Source of the DNA: Pectobacterium sp. A5351
Lineage (GTDB): Bacteria > Pseudomonadota > Gammaproteobacteria > Enterobacterales > Enterobacteriaceae
Length of the DNA stretch: 64,000 nt
NCBI RefSeq assembly: GCF_028335745.1
Contig: NZ_CP116477.1
Location: 3,224,001-3,288,000, forward strand
Reading direction: 5' to 3'
Below the pieces are notes generated by a model. It saw only the letters and a program-made list of their open reading frames with translations, was not told where the DNA came from and ran no database searches. Positions within the stretch are counted from its first letter, which is position 1; every line of letters begins with the position of its first letter. Positions 1 through 10,391 of the stretch are shown here, piece after piece. Position numbers and translations under genes: made by a program.

Positions 1-3000
1 CTCCCAAGGCCGAACTCGCGCGCATTGAAGACGGCAAAATTCTGTGTGAAAAACTCAATGATAAAAAAGAGATGATCACGCAACTCACCGGGCTGGATTT
101 TGGCCGCTTTACGCGTTCCATGATGCTGTCGCAGGGGCAATTTGCCGCCTTCCTCAACGCCAAAGCAGACGACCGAGCGGAACTGCTGGAAGAGCTGACC
201 GGTACGGACATTTACGGCCTGATTTCCGAACGCGTCTATGACAAGCACAAACAGGCAAGCGTCGCACTGAGCACGCTACAGGCGCGTGCATCCGGTATTC
301 AGCTATTGACCGATGAGCAGCGTCAACAGGTGGAAGAACAGCTTGCCGAGCTGATCCAGCAGGAGCAACGGGGCAACATCGAGCGAGAGCAAGCGCTGAC
401 TACGCTACGCTGGTTCGAACAACTGACGCAGCGGCAAACACAGCTGACCAATACGCAGGCACAACATGCAAGCGCCGAATCCGCCATTCAGCAGGCTAAG
501 CCACAGCTCGACAAGCTAACCAGCAGCGAACCGGCAGAAAAACTGAGGCCGCTGCACCAGGAACGAGAACGCTATCGGCAAGAGTCTCTTGTGATCGCCC
601 AGCACATTGAACAACTGACCGCAAAGCAGGCCGCCGAGCAAACGACGCTGGCAACGCTACGCCAGCAGGAAGAAAAAGCCGAGCAGGATGTTAGTAGACA
701 CAAACAGGTACGGCAGCAACAAGAGTTGTTAATCAACGAACAGATTGTGCCACTTGACCATCGGATTGCCACGCTGGTGCAGCAGCACGCCCAGCAGCAG
801 GACGAACTGGCCAAAATGCAGGTTCGCCTGCACGCAGATGAAAGCAAGCAAACTCAGACAGCGGCAGAGCAACAACAGGCTAAACAACAGCTTGAACAGA
901 TTCAGTCTTACCGCCAGCAACACGCGCATCATCAGCAGTGGGGAGAGCGGTTGCCTCTGTGGCGCACCCAGTTTCGACAATTGCGCCAGTTTCAGGACGA
1001 ACAACAGAAGCTGGAGCAGAAACAGGCGCAGCACAGGCGAGAGTCGACGGCGCTACAGCAAGCAGCCGAAATACTGGCGACACAACAGCGTGAACAACAA
1101 AAAGTCGTTGATGCAGCGCGCCAACAGTTCACACAACATGATGAGGCGCAGCAACATCAGGACGCGCACCAGTCGCTTTCCACGCTGCGCCAGCGCTTTA
1201 ATCAGCTCATGGATCAGCAGACTACATGTCGACAGTTCGCAACCGTCAGCGACCAGTTCCAGCGTCTTCAGGTGCGCAAGCAGCAGCACCTCGCCAAACA
1301 GGTTGAGATACAAGGACATATCGACCAGTCGCAAATATTATGGAAACAGCAACAGTCTGAGCATGAACAGCGCAGCCAGCATCTGGCCGATCTGGAAACA
1401 ATCTATCGGCAGGAAGAACGTATTGTTAATCTGGAAGCCGAACGGCAACGGCTACAGGCAGGAGAAGCGTGTCCGCTGTGTGGCTCAACCGAGCACCCCG
1501 CCATTGAGCGCTATCAGGCACTGCAACCGTCTGAAACTCAGCAACGCCTGACAACGTTACAGCAGGAAGTGAATCGATTAACAACGGCGTTGGCGAATAC
1601 AACGGCTCAACTGGCCTCGCTAGAGCAGCAGCGGGAGCTGTTGCAGCAGGACATCGTTCAGCTCGATAGCGAACATCAAACCCTGCTCCAACAGTGGCAA
1701 GATGTCAGTGAGCGCTTACAAGTTAACTACTCGCTGGAACAACAGGACGACATCGCGGCCTGGCTTACACAGCGTGAAGCCGAAGAACAGGCTATTCGGC
1801 AGCAGATTACCCTCCGCGAGCAGCGACAAAAACAGTGGCAGGAAAGTAAGGATTTACTGACTGCCGCAGAGGCATTGCAGCGGGAACTCGACCAGAAAAT
1901 CGAGCTGAACACTCAGCAACACACCTCGCTACGCGTTACGCAGGAAGAAACGACTCAGTCACTGCAACATGTGCATCAGCAACTCATGCAGCATACGCAG
2001 GAAATGACGCAGGCGCTGGCAACAATAGGGCTTCTTCTGCCAGACGCTGACGCACAAGATGACTGGCTGGCTCAGCGCGAGAACGAATGGCAAGACTGGA
2101 AAACCAAAGAGCAGGAACAATCTCGCTTAATTCCCCTGTTAGCCACGCTGGACAGCGATCTTCAGCATCTGCACCACAGCGTGACAGAGGCGAGACAGTT
2201 GATCCAAACACAGCAACAGCAGTTGGCACAGCACCTCGCGCGGCTCAACGCAAGCCAACAAGAGCGACTGGCACTTTTTGGGAACCGGCAAATCACCGAT
2301 GTGCGCGAGCAACTACAGCGAACCAGCCAGCAGTATGACGATGCGCTCAGACTGGCCCTGTCAGCTCGTCAGCAAACCGAAACGACGTTGAGCCGTCTGA
2401 CGGGAGAGTTGGTTAGCACGCAACAGCAGTATGAACAGAGCACGCGCCAGCATGAGAGTGCGACCGAACGCTTTACTCAGGCGTTGCAGCAAAGCACGTT
2501 CACAGATGAAACCACGTTCCTCAATGCCCTGCTCGATGAACAGGAACGCCAGACGTTGCAGGCATTAAAGGAAATGCTGTATCAGCGCTTGCAGCAGGCC
2601 GCGACGCTGCGCCAGCAGGCTGAAGGAGAGCTTTTCGCCCATCAGCAACAACGGCCAGCATCCCTGACGGAAGAGGTCACGCAGGAAGCAATACAGCAGC
2701 AGGTGGCAGCGCTGGATGACACGCTGAAAACCAACCTGCGGCAACAGGGAGAATTCCAGCGCCAGTTGGCTGATGATAAACAACAGCGTCAGAGCCAGCA
2801 GGATTTACTTAACGAGATCGCCCAAAGCCAGCAAAGAAATGACGACTGGGAGACGCTAAACTCGCTGATCGGTTCAAGTAAAGGGGATAAGTTCCGCAAG
2901 TTTGCTCAGGGGCTGACCTTGGATCATCTGGTCTATCTCGCTAATCTCCAGCTTGCACGCCTGCATGATCGCTATCAGCTAAAACGTAAGCCCGGTGGCG

Positions 3001-3353
3001 AACTGGAACTTCTGGTCATGGATACCTGGCAAGCGGATGCCGAGCGCGACACAAAAACGCTATCCGGCGGCGAGAGTTTTCTGGTCAGCCTGTCGCTGGC
3101 ATTAGCGCTGTCCGATCTGGTCAGCCATAAAGCCAGTATCGACTCACTGTTTCTGGATGAAGGCTTCGGCACGCTGGATGCCGAGACGCTGGATATCGCG
3201 CTGGACGCGCTGGATAACCTGAACGCTTCGGGTAAAACCATCGGCGTCATTAGCCATGTCGAAGCCATGAAAGAGCGTATTCCGGTACAGATAAAAGTGC
3301 AGAAGGTTAACGGGCTGGGTGTCAGTCGGCTGGCACCGCAGTACGCCGTTTAG
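1..3353 (+). CDS. sbcC: SbcC, ATPase subunit of the SbcCD nuclease (5' partial)
   Basis: Large SMC/Rad50-like subunit of SbcCD, which with the SbcD nuclease cleaves DNA hairpins and processes double-strand breaks. The reading frame is open from base 3 and runs into the window from the left, so the start and the Walker A motif are missing; the ATG at base 72 is internal. Visible are the post-Walker A region (LSQGQFAAFLNA), a very long Gln-rich coiled coil, the central zinc hook CPLC at about window residue 475, then the returning coiled coil, the ABC signature (LSGGES) and Walker B (LFLDEGFGTLD) near the C-terminus. About 1115 residues are present, longer than the 1048 of E. coli, mainly from coiled-coil length. 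It converges on mak, as in E. coli. Confidence 0.97.
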   Translation, partial: PKAELARIEDGKILCEKLNDKKEMITQLTGLDFGRFTRSMMLSQGQFAAFLNAKADDRAELLEELTGTDIYGLISERVYDKHKQASVALSTLQARASGIQLLTDEQRQQVEEQLAELIQQEQRGNIEREQALTTLRWFEQLTQRQTQLTNTQAQHASAESAIQQAKPQLDKLTSSEPAEKLRPLHQERERYRQESLVIAQHIEQLTAKQAAEQTTLATLRQQEEKAEQDVSRHKQVRQQQELLINEQIVPLDHRIATLVQQHAQQQDELAKMQVRLHADESKQTQTAAEQQQAKQQLEQIQSYRQQHAHHQQWGERLPLWRTQFRQLRQFQDEQQKLEQKQAQHRRESTALQQAAEILATQQREQQKVVDAARQQFTQHDEAQQHQDAHQSLSTLRQRFNQLMDQQTTCRQFATVSDQFQRLQVRKQQHLAKQVEIQGHIDQSQILWKQQQSEHEQRSQHLADLETIYRQEERIVNLEAERQRLQAGEACPLCGSTEHPAIERYQALQPSETQQRLTTLQQEVNRLTTALANTTAQLASLEQQRELLQQDIVQLDSEHQTLLQQWQDVSERLQVNYSLEQQDDIAAWLTQREAEEQAIRQQITLREQRQKQWQESKDLLTAAEALQRELDQKIELNTQQHTSLRVTQEETTQSLQHVHQQLMQHTQEMTQALATIGLLLPDADAQDDWLAQRENEWQDWKTKEQEQSRLIPLLATLDSDLQHLHHSVTEARQLIQTQQQQLAQHLARLNASQQERLALFGNRQITDVREQLQRTSQQYDDALRLALSARQQTETTLSRLTGELVSTQQQYEQSTRQHESATERFTQALQQSTFTDETTFLNALLDEQERQTLQALKEMLYQRLQQAATLRQQAEGELFAHQQQRPASLTEEVTQEAIQQQVAALDDTLKTNLRQQGEFQRQLADDKQQRQSQQDLLNEIAQSQQRNDDWETLNSLIGSSKGDKFRKFAQGLTLDHLVYLANLQLARLHDRYQLKRKPGGELELLVMDTWQADAERDTKTLSGGESFLVSLSLALALSDLVSHKASIDSLFLDEGFGTLDAETLDIALDALDNLNASGKTIGVISHVEAMKERIPVQIKVQKVNGLGVSRLAPQYAV

Positions 3354-3371
3354 CGATGATTCGGTCTGCAA

Positions 3372-4283
3372 TTATTCCGTCTTCGGCCAAAGCCAGGCGG
3401 CTCCGCGCACCCCACTGGAGTCGCCGTGAATGGCCTGAAGCACAGGCGTTTCGCACTCGCCGCCAAAGATCCACGGTTTAATCTTTTCCGGCACGGTTTG
3501 ATAAAGGCGAGAAACGTTGCTCATTCCGCCCCCCAGTACCACCACATCAGGATCGAGCAGGTTAATCACATGCGCCAACGATTTTGCCAGACGATGCTCA
3601 TAGCGCTGCAACGCCAGTTCAGCGATGGGATCGCCCTGCTCTGCCAAGGCAATAATCGCCTCGCCCTTGTGCGGCTGACCGCTCAGGCGCTGGTAATCCA
3701 CGGCAAACCCGGTGCCAGAGATAAACGTTTCAATACAGCCGGACTTACCGCAGTAGCAGGGAACCGTCTGCCGGTAGCGCAACTCATCGTCATCCATCCA
3801 AGGCAGCGGGTTATGCCCCCATTCACCCGCAATACCGTTGCCGCCGACGTGAGCCTGCCCGTTCAGCGCAACGCCCGATCCACAGCCGGTGCCAATGATG
3901 ACCGCGAAGACGGTTTTCTTCCCTGCTCCGGCACCGTCAACCGCCTCTGAAACCGCGAAACAGTTCGCGTCATTGGCGACGCGTACGGGCCGATTCAGCA
4001 GCGTGGCGAGATCGCGATCCAGCGCCTGACCGTTGAGCCAGGTGGAGTTGGCATTTTTTACCTTGCCGGTAAACGGCGATAACGTACCGGGGATTCCTAC
4101 GCCGACGCTACCACGGCAGCCAATCGCTTTTTCAGCCATCTCCACCAGCGTGATAATAGTCCGTAGCGTTTCCGGGTAGTCATTTCTTGGCGTCGGCATA
4201 CGCTGCCGAAAACGTTCCTGCCCCTCATCATCCAGCGCGATAACTTCCGTTTTCGTCCCGCCCAGATCGATACCCATTCTCAT
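3372..4283 (-). CDS. mak: Fructokinase Mak (ROK family)
   Basis: Phosphorylates fructose (and other hexoses) with ATP in the cytoplasm. ROK-family features: N-terminal phosphate-binding [11 protein letters not shown], the catalytic stretch [13 protein letters not shown] with its Asp, the GTGCGSG loop, and the zinc-binding cluster with the pattern C-x-C-x4-C (CYCGKSGC) preceded by GEWGHNPL. I chose the ATG at 4283, which follows a good ribosome site (GGGGAGA), giving 303 residues as in E. coli; an upstream in-frame ATG at 4328 would add 15 unconserved residues. It sits between sbcC and rdgC, the enterobacterial order. Confidence 0.95.
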   Translation of the reverse strand: MRMGIDLGGTKTEVIALDDEGQERFRQRMPTPRNDYPETLRTIITLVEMAEKAIGCRGSVGVGIPGTLSPFTGKVKNANSTWLNGQALDRDLATLLNRPVRVANDANCFAVSEAVDGAGAGKKTVFAVIIGTGCGSGVALNGQAHVGGNGIAGEWGHNPLPWMDDDELRYRQTVPCYCGKSGCIETFISGTGFAVDYQRLSGQPHKGEAIIALAEQGDPIAELALQRYEHRLAKSLAHVINLLDPDVVVLGGGMSNVSRLYQTVPEKIKPWIFGGECETPVLQAIHGDSSGVRGAAWLWPKTE

Positions 4284-4358
4284 GATGTCTCCCCACGTGT
4301 TGTAAATAGGCCCGCGTAAGTGTGTCACCGACCTAGAAAACGTTCTTATTTATAGTAG

Positions 4359-4420
4359 GTACCCTAAATCATTCGAGCCGCGCAGCCAACGCACATGCAA
4401 TTTGAAGTATGACGGGTATA
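4359..4420. repeat. Short copy of a palindromic intergenic repeat (copy A)
   Basis: Starts with ACCCTAAATCATTCGAG and ends with TTGAAGTATGACGGGTAT, the same ends as the long copies at 35.2 and 37.0 kb, but the middle of about 140-210 bases is missing. The outer ends are imperfect inverted repeats (TACCC / GGGTA), as in a non-autonomous mobile repeat or MITE. It lies between the divergent mak and rdgC genes. Confidence 0.7.
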
Positions 4421-4572
4421 ACCAGAGAAACCAATCAGCGACAACACAAAGCGTGATAGGTATTCCTCTGAATCCCGGTATTTTATTCCACATTACGGCC
4501 GCGAATTCGTTATCATGCGCGCAACATTACAAACCCGCGTGCAAACCTGCGCGCCCAGTCAGGGATAACACC

Positions 4573-5502
4573 ATGTTGTGGTTTAAAAACTTAATGATTT
4601 ACCGCCTAAGCCGGGACAGCGTGCTGTCCAAAGATAACGTTTTATCTGAGGATGAACTGGAAAAACGGCTCAGCGCGTTCACGTTCACCCCGTGCGGCAG
4701 TCAGGATATGATGAAAACGGGCTGGGTATCGCCAATGGGATCGCATAGCGATGCGTTAACGCACGTCGTGAATGGGCAAATCGTTATCTGCGTCCGTAAA
4801 GAAGAAAAAATCCTGCCATCTCCGGTCATCAAGCAAACCCTTCAGGCCAAAATTGAACGTCTGGAAGCGGAACAGCACCGCAAGCTGAAAAAAACCGAAA
4901 AAGACTCGCTGAAAGACGAAGTGCTGCATAGCCTGCTGCCGCGTGCGTTCAGCCGTTTCAGTCAGGTCTGGATGTGGATCGATACGGTTAATGGCCTGAT
5001 TATGGTCGACGCCGCCAGCGCCAAAAAAGCCGAAGATACGCTGGCGCTGCTGCGTAAAACCCTAGGGTCACTGCCCGTTGTGCCGCTGACGATGGAAAAC
5101 CCTATCGAGCTGACGCTGACTGAGTGGGTACGTTCCGGTGAGCCAGCCGCTGGTTTCACGTTACAGGATGAAGCAGAGCTAAAAGCGATTCTGGAAGACG
5201 GTGGCGTGATCCGCTGTAAAAAACAGGATTTGGTCTGCGATGAAATCGCTGTGCATATTGAAGCCGGCAAACTGGTCACCAAGCTGGCGCTGGACTGGCA
5301 GGAACGTATTCAACTGGTCTTGTCCGAGGACGGTTCGGTAAAACGATTGAAGTTCTCCGATACGCTGCGGGAACAAAATGACGATATCGATCGGGAAGAT
5401 TTTGCTCAGCGGTTTGATGCTGATTTCATTTTGATGACCAGCGAACTGGCTGCGTTGATTGCGAATCTGATTGAAGCGTTGGGCGGAGAAGCCCAACGTT
5501 AA
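4573..5502 (+). CDS. rdgC: Recombination-associated protein RdgC
   Basis: Nucleoid-associated, ring-forming DNA-binding protein that limits RecA loading. The product begins [14 protein letters not shown], the conserved RdgC N-terminus, and is 309 residues long (about 303 in E. coli). The frame is open 57 codons further upstream, but that part covers the intergenic repeat and is not conserved, so the ATG at 4573 is used. The extreme 3' end forms a hairpin (5477-5498). Confidence 0.96.
   Translation: MLWFKNLMIYRLSRDSVLSKDNVLSEDELEKRLSAFTFTPCGSQDMMKTGWVSPMGSHSDALTHVVNGQIVICVRKEEKILPSPVIKQTLQAKIERLEAEQHRKLKKTEKDSLKDEVLHSLLPRAFSRFSQVWMWIDTVNGLIMVDAASAKKAEDTLALLRKTLGSLPVVPLTMENPIELTLTEWVRSGEPAAGFTLQDEAELKAILEDGGVIRCKKQDLVCDEIAVHIEAGKLVTKLALDWQERIQLVLSEDGSVKRLKFSDTLREQNDDIDREDFAQRFDADFILMTSELAALIANLIEALGGEAQR
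5477..5498 (+). terminator. Hairpin at the 3' end of rdgC
   Basis: CGTTGGGC, a six-base loop and GCCCAACG form a perfect 8-bp stem overlapping the last codons of rdgC. Only a short T-tract follows, so termination is plausible but not certain. Confidence 0.45.
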
Positions 5503-5505
5503 TGC

Positions 5506-5578
5506 TGTCGATCGTTAATACGATCAATTGTTAATGCGATTGATTGTTAATTCAGTCGATTGCTAATGCAGTCAGTAA
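5506..5578. repeat. Degenerate 15-17 bp tandem repeats
   Basis: Four to five imperfect copies of a unit like CGATTGTTAATGCAGT lie directly after rdgC (CGATCGTTAATA, CAATTGTTAATG, TGATTGTTAATT, CGATTGCTAATG). No function is apparent. Confidence 0.6.
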
Positions 5579-5608
5579 TTGCCCGCCGTCGTTCTGGCCG
5601 CGGGCAAT
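5578..5608. terminator. Hairpin between rdgC and the chemoreceptor gene
   Basis: ATTGCCCGC and GCGGGCAAT make a 9-bp perfect stem with a 13-base loop between the convergent ends of rdgC and the chemoreceptor gene. There is no strong T-run on either strand, so it is only a terminator-like structure. Confidence 0.45.
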
Positions 5609-5628
5609 ACCTCTTCAGTGATAATCTG

Positions 5629-7419
5629 TTAGACTCGGAATGCCCCAACCACGGCATTCAGTTCTTCAGCCTGTGATTGCAACGCCCCCGACGCAGCAGC
5701 AGATTCCTGCACCAGCGCGGCGTTTTGTTGCACCATTGAATCCAACTGCGCGACCGCTTTGTTGATCTCATTGATGCCACGCATTTGTTCATCCGCCGCA
5801 TGCGTAATTTCGGACATCACCGAGCTCACCGTAGACACGCCGCCGACAATTTCATTCATCGTGTCGCTGGCCTGACGAACCTGCACAGAGCCGGATGTCA
5901 CGCTAGAGACTGTCGATTCAATCAGCTCTTTAATTTCTTTTGCGGCCTGCGCGCTGCGCTGTGCCAGACTACGAACTTCACCAGCAACCACCGCGAAGCC
6001 ACGACCCTGCTCACCCGCACGCGCCGCTTCTACCGCAGCGTTAAGCGCCAGAATGTTAGTCTGGAATGCAATGCCATCAATCACGCCGATGATATCGCCG
6101 ATCTTCCCAGATGCGACCACGATCTCTTCCATCGTGACAATCACATCGGAGACCACTTTTCCGCCCGTGCCTGCATCTTTCGACAGCAGCAACGCCTTAG
6201 CGTTAACCTGCTGCGCCGATCCTGCCGACTGTGTCACCGCCGCGGAGATTTCTTCTAGCGAGGCTGCCGTTTGCTGAATGCTCGACGCCGCAGATTCGGT
6301 ACGCGCAGAAAGATCGTTATTCCCCGCAGAGATTTCATCCGCCGCTACCTGAAGCGAGGCGCTGATATCCCGAATCTGGATCATGACCTGACTGATCTTA
6401 TCGACAAAGATGTTAAACGAGCGGGCAATTTGCGCAACTTCATCCTGCCCTTCATCCGGCAGGCGCTGCGTCAGATCGTTATTACCGTTACTGATATCAT
6501 CCATTGCGTCGCGGATTTGCAGCAGACGCTTGAGCGTTGACGTGATAATAAAGCCAATAATCAACGTTCCCAGCAGCGCGATGGCAACCAGTGTGATGAC
6601 CGACGTAGACAACAGAGAGCGCATGCCCGCCGTCGCTTCAGCTTTGTCCAACGCCACCAGCATGTACCAGTTCGTGCCAGTAATCGGTTTTGCCAACACC
6701 AGTTTGGTCGATCCGGAGAAATCCACATCGCGAGCGCTGTTTGCTGAAAGAATGTCGCTCAGGTTAATCGCAGGCGCAATCTCGGTGATATTTTTCAGCG
6801 TCAGTGTTTCATCTGGGTGCGCAATAATCGTACCGCTGCGGTCAATCAACACGCCAAAACTTCCTGGGCTTGGGTTAATCGCTTTGACGTTTTCAATCAC
6901 GCTTTTCATCGTGACGTCACTGCCAACGACACCTCTGACCGTACTTCCTTCCAGTACAGGCGCAACGAAAGAAACCACCAGCGTATTCGTTACCATATCA
7001 ACATACGGCGCGGTTGCTAACGGTTTGCCTTCTTTCACGGCCTGCTGATACCAAGGTCTGACGGTCGGGTTGTAATCGGCAGGGATGCCGCCAGGATCGG
7101 CAAACTTGGCGGTGCCATTAGCGTAACCCATATACACGTTCAGGAACCCGCCGGATGCCACAATCTGTTTAAACAGCGGGACCGGGTCTTCATCCTTCAT
7201 GGCGCGATCGTGCAGCGCGGAAATCATCTGCGTTTTAGACGCAACCCAGTCACTGATAGCGATACTATGGCTAGTCGCTACCGCGTCCAGCGTGTTCTGG
7301 ATCGATTCCTTATTAGCGTTATTGGCGATGGTGTAATTAAGAAAGGTATTGATAACAAGCGAAAGTACAACAATGGTCGAACAGGCCGCAAGGATGCGGG
7401 AACGCGTCGTTTTCAGCAT
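5629..7419 (-). CDS. Methyl-accepting chemotaxis protein with dCache_1 ligand-binding domain
   Basis: Transmembrane chemoreceptor that signals to CheA/CheW. The 596-residue product (ATG at 7419; an upstream in-frame ATG at 7455 is less likely) has a first membrane helix at about 8-28, a periplasmic double-Cache domain to about 265, a second helix, a HAMP domain, and a complete cytoplasmic signalling hairpin with the tip [17 protein letters not shown]. The distal Cache module has [12 protein letters not shown] and a later VGSDV, matching the Y..R.WY...D pattern of amino-acid-sensing dCache_1 receptors. An amino-acid ligand is therefore an inference. The C-terminus (VVGAFRV) lacks the NWETF pentapeptide that binds CheR/CheB. 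Confidence 0.93.
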   Translation of the reverse strand: MLKTTRSRILAACSTIVVLSLVINTFLNYTIANNANKESIQNTLDAVATSHSIAISDWVASKTQMISALHDRAMKDEDPVPLFKQIVASGGFLNVYMGYANGTAKFADPGGIPADYNPTVRPWYQQAVKEGKPLATAPYVDMVTNTLVVSFVAPVLEGSTVRGVVGSDVTMKSVIENVKAINPSPGSFGVLIDRSGTIIAHPDETLTLKNITEIAPAINLSDILSANSARDVDFSGSTKLVLAKPITGTNWYMLVALDKAEATAGMRSLLSTSVITLVAIALLGTLIIGFIITSTLKRLLQIRDAMDDISNGNNDLTQRLPDEGQDEVAQIARSFNIFVDKISQVMIQIRDISASLQVAADEISAGNNDLSARTESAASSIQQTAASLEEISAAVTQSAGSAQQVNAKALLLSKDAGTGGKVVSDVIVTMEEIVVASGKIGDIIGVIDGIAFQTNILALNAAVEAARAGEQGRGFAVVAGEVRSLAQRSAQAAKEIKELIESTVSSVTSGSVQVRQASDTMNEIVGGVSTVSSVMSEITHAADEQMRGINEINKAVAQLDSMVQQNAALVQESAAASGALQSQAEELNAVVGAFRV

Positions 7420-7850
7420 AAAATACTCTTTGCATAGAATAGTTATACTATCCATAACGGCACAGCAAAATAAAACTTGAATGCTATCACATTCTATAGC
7501 CGCTATTTATCTTAAATAGCCGTCATGATAATGAATACGTTCAACCACAGTAGGACGGTAAGAAAAGATAACAGAGGTAGATAAAGTTGTAAGATCAGAA
7601 CAAAAAACCAAGTTTAAAAAAATAAAATGGATAAAAAACTTATTATTTATCATAGAAAAACATTATTGGTGAGGTACGTTATTTATTGAAATTTAACAAA
7701 TTAGGGATAATTCCTAATAAGCTCGATATTCTTTCGTATTATTAATTAATAAACAAAATTAAATAAAGCAGCTCATATATGGAATTAATGATTACCGTTA
7801 TGAGAAGAAAACGACAGCGTATGCCGAATCAAAAAAATGGTGGGGCAATA
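7420..7850. other. AT-rich intergenic region upstream of the chemoreceptor
   Basis: About 430 bases without a convincing reading frame. It must hold the chemoreceptor promoter on the minus strand, but I cannot pick a clear -10/-35 pair or an operator. Confidence 0.5.
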
Positions 7851-7853
7851 AAA

Positions 7854-7893
7854 AAGTGACTTTCCATTCATCATGGAAAGCCACTTTCATTTT
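7854..7893. terminator. Terminator downstream of ppnP
   Basis: AGTGACTTTCCAT pairs with ATGGAAAGCCACT across a 5-base loop. On the minus strand, the direction of ppnP, the stem is followed by TTTTTTATTG, so it is a good rho-independent terminator. T-rich sequence on the plus side suggests it may work both ways. Confidence 0.75.
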
Positions 7894-7913
7894 ATTGATA
7901 AGGAGAGGATAAA

Positions 7914-8198
7914 TTACAGGTACTTACACAGATAAGAGGTCGGTTCGACTACCTGCAAGTTGAACTCACTTTTTCCCGGAACGAAAAACGTTTCTCCCGG
8001 AGTGAAAACCTGCCAATCCGGCGCGCCTGGCAACAGGACCTTCAATGCTCCGGTGATGACCGTCATTTCTTCCGGCTGCCCGGTTCCAAAGGTGTATTCA
8101 CCCGCATCCATGACGCCGACACTCGCGCGGCCAATGCCGTCGCCTTCAAAACCGATTGATTTGACCTTCCCTGCAAAATACTCATTTACATTCAGCAT
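7914..8198 (-). CDS. ppnP: Pyrimidine/purine nucleoside phosphorylase PpnP (YaiE)
   Basis: Small cupin-fold enzyme that phosphorolyses diverse nucleosides to base plus ribose-1-phosphate. The 94-residue product has the family sequence [19 protein letters not shown] near the start and the cupin segments [13 protein letters not shown] and [15 protein letters not shown]; the length equals that of E. coli YaiE. It lies near aroL and rdgC as in related genomes and ends at its own terminator. Confidence 0.95.
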   Translation of the reverse strand: MLNVNEYFAGKVKSIGFEGDGIGRASVGVMDAGEYTFGTGQPEEMTVITGALKVLLPGAPDWQVFTPGETFFVPGKSEFNLQVVEPTSYLCKYL

Positions 8199-8335
8199 AG
8201 CGCGGCACCTATCGTCGAAAAATTCAGAAAATTCATCTTAAAAGGAGAGTCGCGCTACTGTCACGATCTATTCATTGAAAGTTAGTGTTCGGTAACACTG
8301 ACTGGTGATTATTTTGCCAGTGTCCAGTCACCGTT

Positions 8336-8857
8336 CTACGCGGCCGACAAACGCAGCGCCTTCAATACGTTTGCCACAATCGCTTCCGGCGTCTGCGATG
8401 CATCAATAACGTGGTGCGCGACACCGCGATAAAGCGCCTCGCGCGCAGCCAGTACATCGGCCATCTCCTCCGCGATAGGACGGCCAGTCAACGTGGGCCG
8501 CTGGTTATCCTGTGGGTTTTCCTCCAGCCGCTGAGCCAGCAGCTCCGCATCCGCATGCAGGTAAATCACGGTGCCTTTATCGTGCATAAAGCGTCGGTTG
8601 GCTTCCGCAAGCACCATACCGCCCCCCGTCGCAACGATGCAGCGGTTAGACGTCACTTGCTGAAGCGCCAGACTTTCACGCTGGCGGAATCCATGCCATC
8701 CTTCCTGCGCGACCACATCAGCCACCGTCATATTGGTGGTCTGCTGCATAAACAGGTCGGTGTCGACAAAGTCATATCCCAACGCCTGCGCCAGTTGATG
8801 CCCAACGGTGGTCTTCCCACAGCCTCTGGCACCAACCATAAAAATGGGGTGTGTCAT
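8336..8857 (-). CDS. aroL: Shikimate kinase II AroL
   Basis: Phosphorylates shikimate at the 3-hydroxyl with ATP, the fifth step of the chorismate pathway. The 173-residue product (174 in E. coli) has Walker A GARGCGKT at residues 8-15, the shikimate-binding DTDLF at 33-37, the GGG substrate loop (ATGGGMVL) and the lid segment around RPTLTGRP. The 280-base upstream region contains a palindromic repeat but no TyrR box that I could assign with confidence. Confidence 0.96.
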   Translation of the reverse strand: MTHPIFMVGARGCGKTTVGHQLAQALGYDFVDTDLFMQQTTNMTVADVVAQEGWHGFRQRESLALQQVTSNRCIVATGGGMVLAEANRRFMHDKGTVIYLHADAELLAQRLEENPQDNQRPTLTGRPIAEEMADVLAAREALYRGVAHHVIDASQTPEAIVANVLKALRLSAA

Positions 8858-8892
8858 GTAATGACGTATCCTTCTTCTTTACTCGCCCATTC

Positions 8893-8951
8893 CGTCATAC
8901 TTCAAGCTGCGCGCGCGTCGGCTGTTTCGCAACTCAGACTATTTCGGGTAT
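8893..8951. repeat. Short copy of the palindromic intergenic repeat (copy B, inverted)
   Basis: Begins CGTCATACTTCAAGCTGC and ends ACTATTTCGGGTAT, the reverse complement of the ends of the other copies, with the central part deleted as in copy A. It lies upstream of aroL. Confidence 0.6.
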
Positions 8952-9084
8952 CAAAGATAAATGGGGTGATTACCTGCTTTGTCGTGGGCTGAATCATACC
9001 GATAAAATCAACAGAGAGGGAAGTGACTTCTCAGTGGGAATGAAAAGTTGAATAACCAAAAGTAAAAATGGGATGACAGGAAAT

Positions 9085-9114
9085 AAAAAGCCCCGCATTT
9101 AAAGGCGGGGCAAT
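9085..9114 (-). terminator. Rho-independent terminator of ansB
   Basis: GCCCCGC and GCGGGGC form a GC-rich stem with a short AT loop. In the minus direction, just after the ansB stop, it is followed by TTTTTATTTCC, a canonical terminator. Confidence 0.85.
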
Positions 9115-9137
9115 GACACAAAAAACCGCTCAGGCGA

Positions 9138-10187
9138 TTAATACGTGTGGAAGTAATCCTGAATCACCGCAGGATTCGTCGTTTTCGTCAGCGCCAGCAT
9201 CAACAGAATGCGTGATTTCGCCGGGTTCAGAGAGTCGGCAACCAGGCCAGGCTGGCCGGCATCGGGTGGTACGATACCGCTACCGGTACGGCTGGAACGT
9301 ACAACCACAATGCCTTTGCTTTCCGCTTTACGAATGCCTGCGTCACTGCGTTTAGATACGCTACCTGCGCCCATACCCGCATACACAATGCCTTTTACGC
9401 CGTGTTTGATGGCCGCGTCATACATGTATTCTGGATCGTCCTGATAGCCGTAAATAATGTCGACAGCAGGCAGTTTATCTACGTTGGTCAGGTCAAATAC
9501 GGAACGCGTGGTGTGAATTTTATCCAGGCGAGTCTGGTAGTAAACGTTGTCACCGATAATCACCCCCAGATAACCTTCTTCCGGCGCTTTAAAGGTATCC
9601 AGCGTAGAGGCGTTGGTTTTGCTGATGAAACGGGCAGAACCGATACGGTCGTTCAGCACCACCATCACCCCACGGCCGCGGGAATTTTTATCGGCTGCGA
9701 CTTTTACCGCACCGTACAGGTTCATTGGGCCGTCGGCGCTGATTGCCGTTGCCGGACGCATCGCCGCAGCAAAGACCACCGGTTTGTCACTCTTCACCGT
9801 CAGGTTCAGGAAGTAAGGCGATTCATCGAGCGTATCCGTACCGTGCGTAATCACCACGCCATCCACATCGCTGCGTGCCAGCAGTTCGTTCACACGCTTG
9901 CTCAGCTTCAGCAGAACATCGCTGGTCATATTCTCACTACCGATGCTGGCAACCTGCTCACCTGAGATATTGGCAAGTGTTTTCAGCTCTGGCACTGCTT
10001 GAATCAGTGTCTCTACGCCCAACGCACCTGCTTTATACCCCGTAGTTTGCGTGTTGGCGGCAGCGGAACCCGCAATCGTACCGCCCGTTGCCAGAATGAC
10101 AATGTTAGGCAGATTTTCTACCGCATTTGCCAGAGACGAAAAACAAACAAAAACAACAACGAATAATGCGTTAAACATCCTTTTCAT
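9138..10187 (-). CDS. ansB: L-asparaginase II, periplasmic
   Basis: Hydrolyses L-asparagine to aspartate and ammonia in the periplasm. The start at 10187 ([10 protein letters not shown]) gives 349 residues with a Sec signal peptide ending about SSLANA. The mature enzyme shows both catalytic threonine motifs of type II asparaginases, [11 protein letters not shown] near residue 35 and [13 protein letters not shown] near residue 115. It has its own terminator and no operon partner. A start four codons upstream (10199) is possible but has a poorer ribosome site. Confidence 0.95.
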   Translation of the reverse strand: MKRMFNALFVVVFVCFSSLANAVENLPNIVILATGGTIAGSAAANTQTTGYKAGALGVETLIQAVPELKTLANISGEQVASIGSENMTSDVLLKLSKRVNELLARSDVDGVVITHGTDTLDESPYFLNLTVKSDKPVVFAAAMRPATAISADGPMNLYGAVKVAADKNSRGRGVMVVLNDRIGSARFISKTNASTLDTFKAPEEGYLGVIIGDNVYYQTRLDKIHTTRSVFDLTNVDKLPAVDIIYGYQDDPEYMYDAAIKHGVKGIVYAGMGAGSVSKRSDAGIRKAESKGIVVVRSSRTGSGIVPPDAGQPGLVADSLNPAKSRILLMLALTKTTNPAVIQDYFHTY

Positions 10188-10391
10188 AACATATACCAAC
10201 TTATTGAGTTAAGTGGCAGACCAGATACGTCAGGTATCTGATCTGTAAGTAAAAAACGTCCACTCTGTTGGCAGCCTGCCAACATTGGCGCTTATAATGC
10301 CCCAGAATTCAACGAATTAATATATGCCTGTCAGACTTCACGTTAACGGTGTGTGATCCCACAGCACAGCATCCCGCTACGCAGATTTGCG

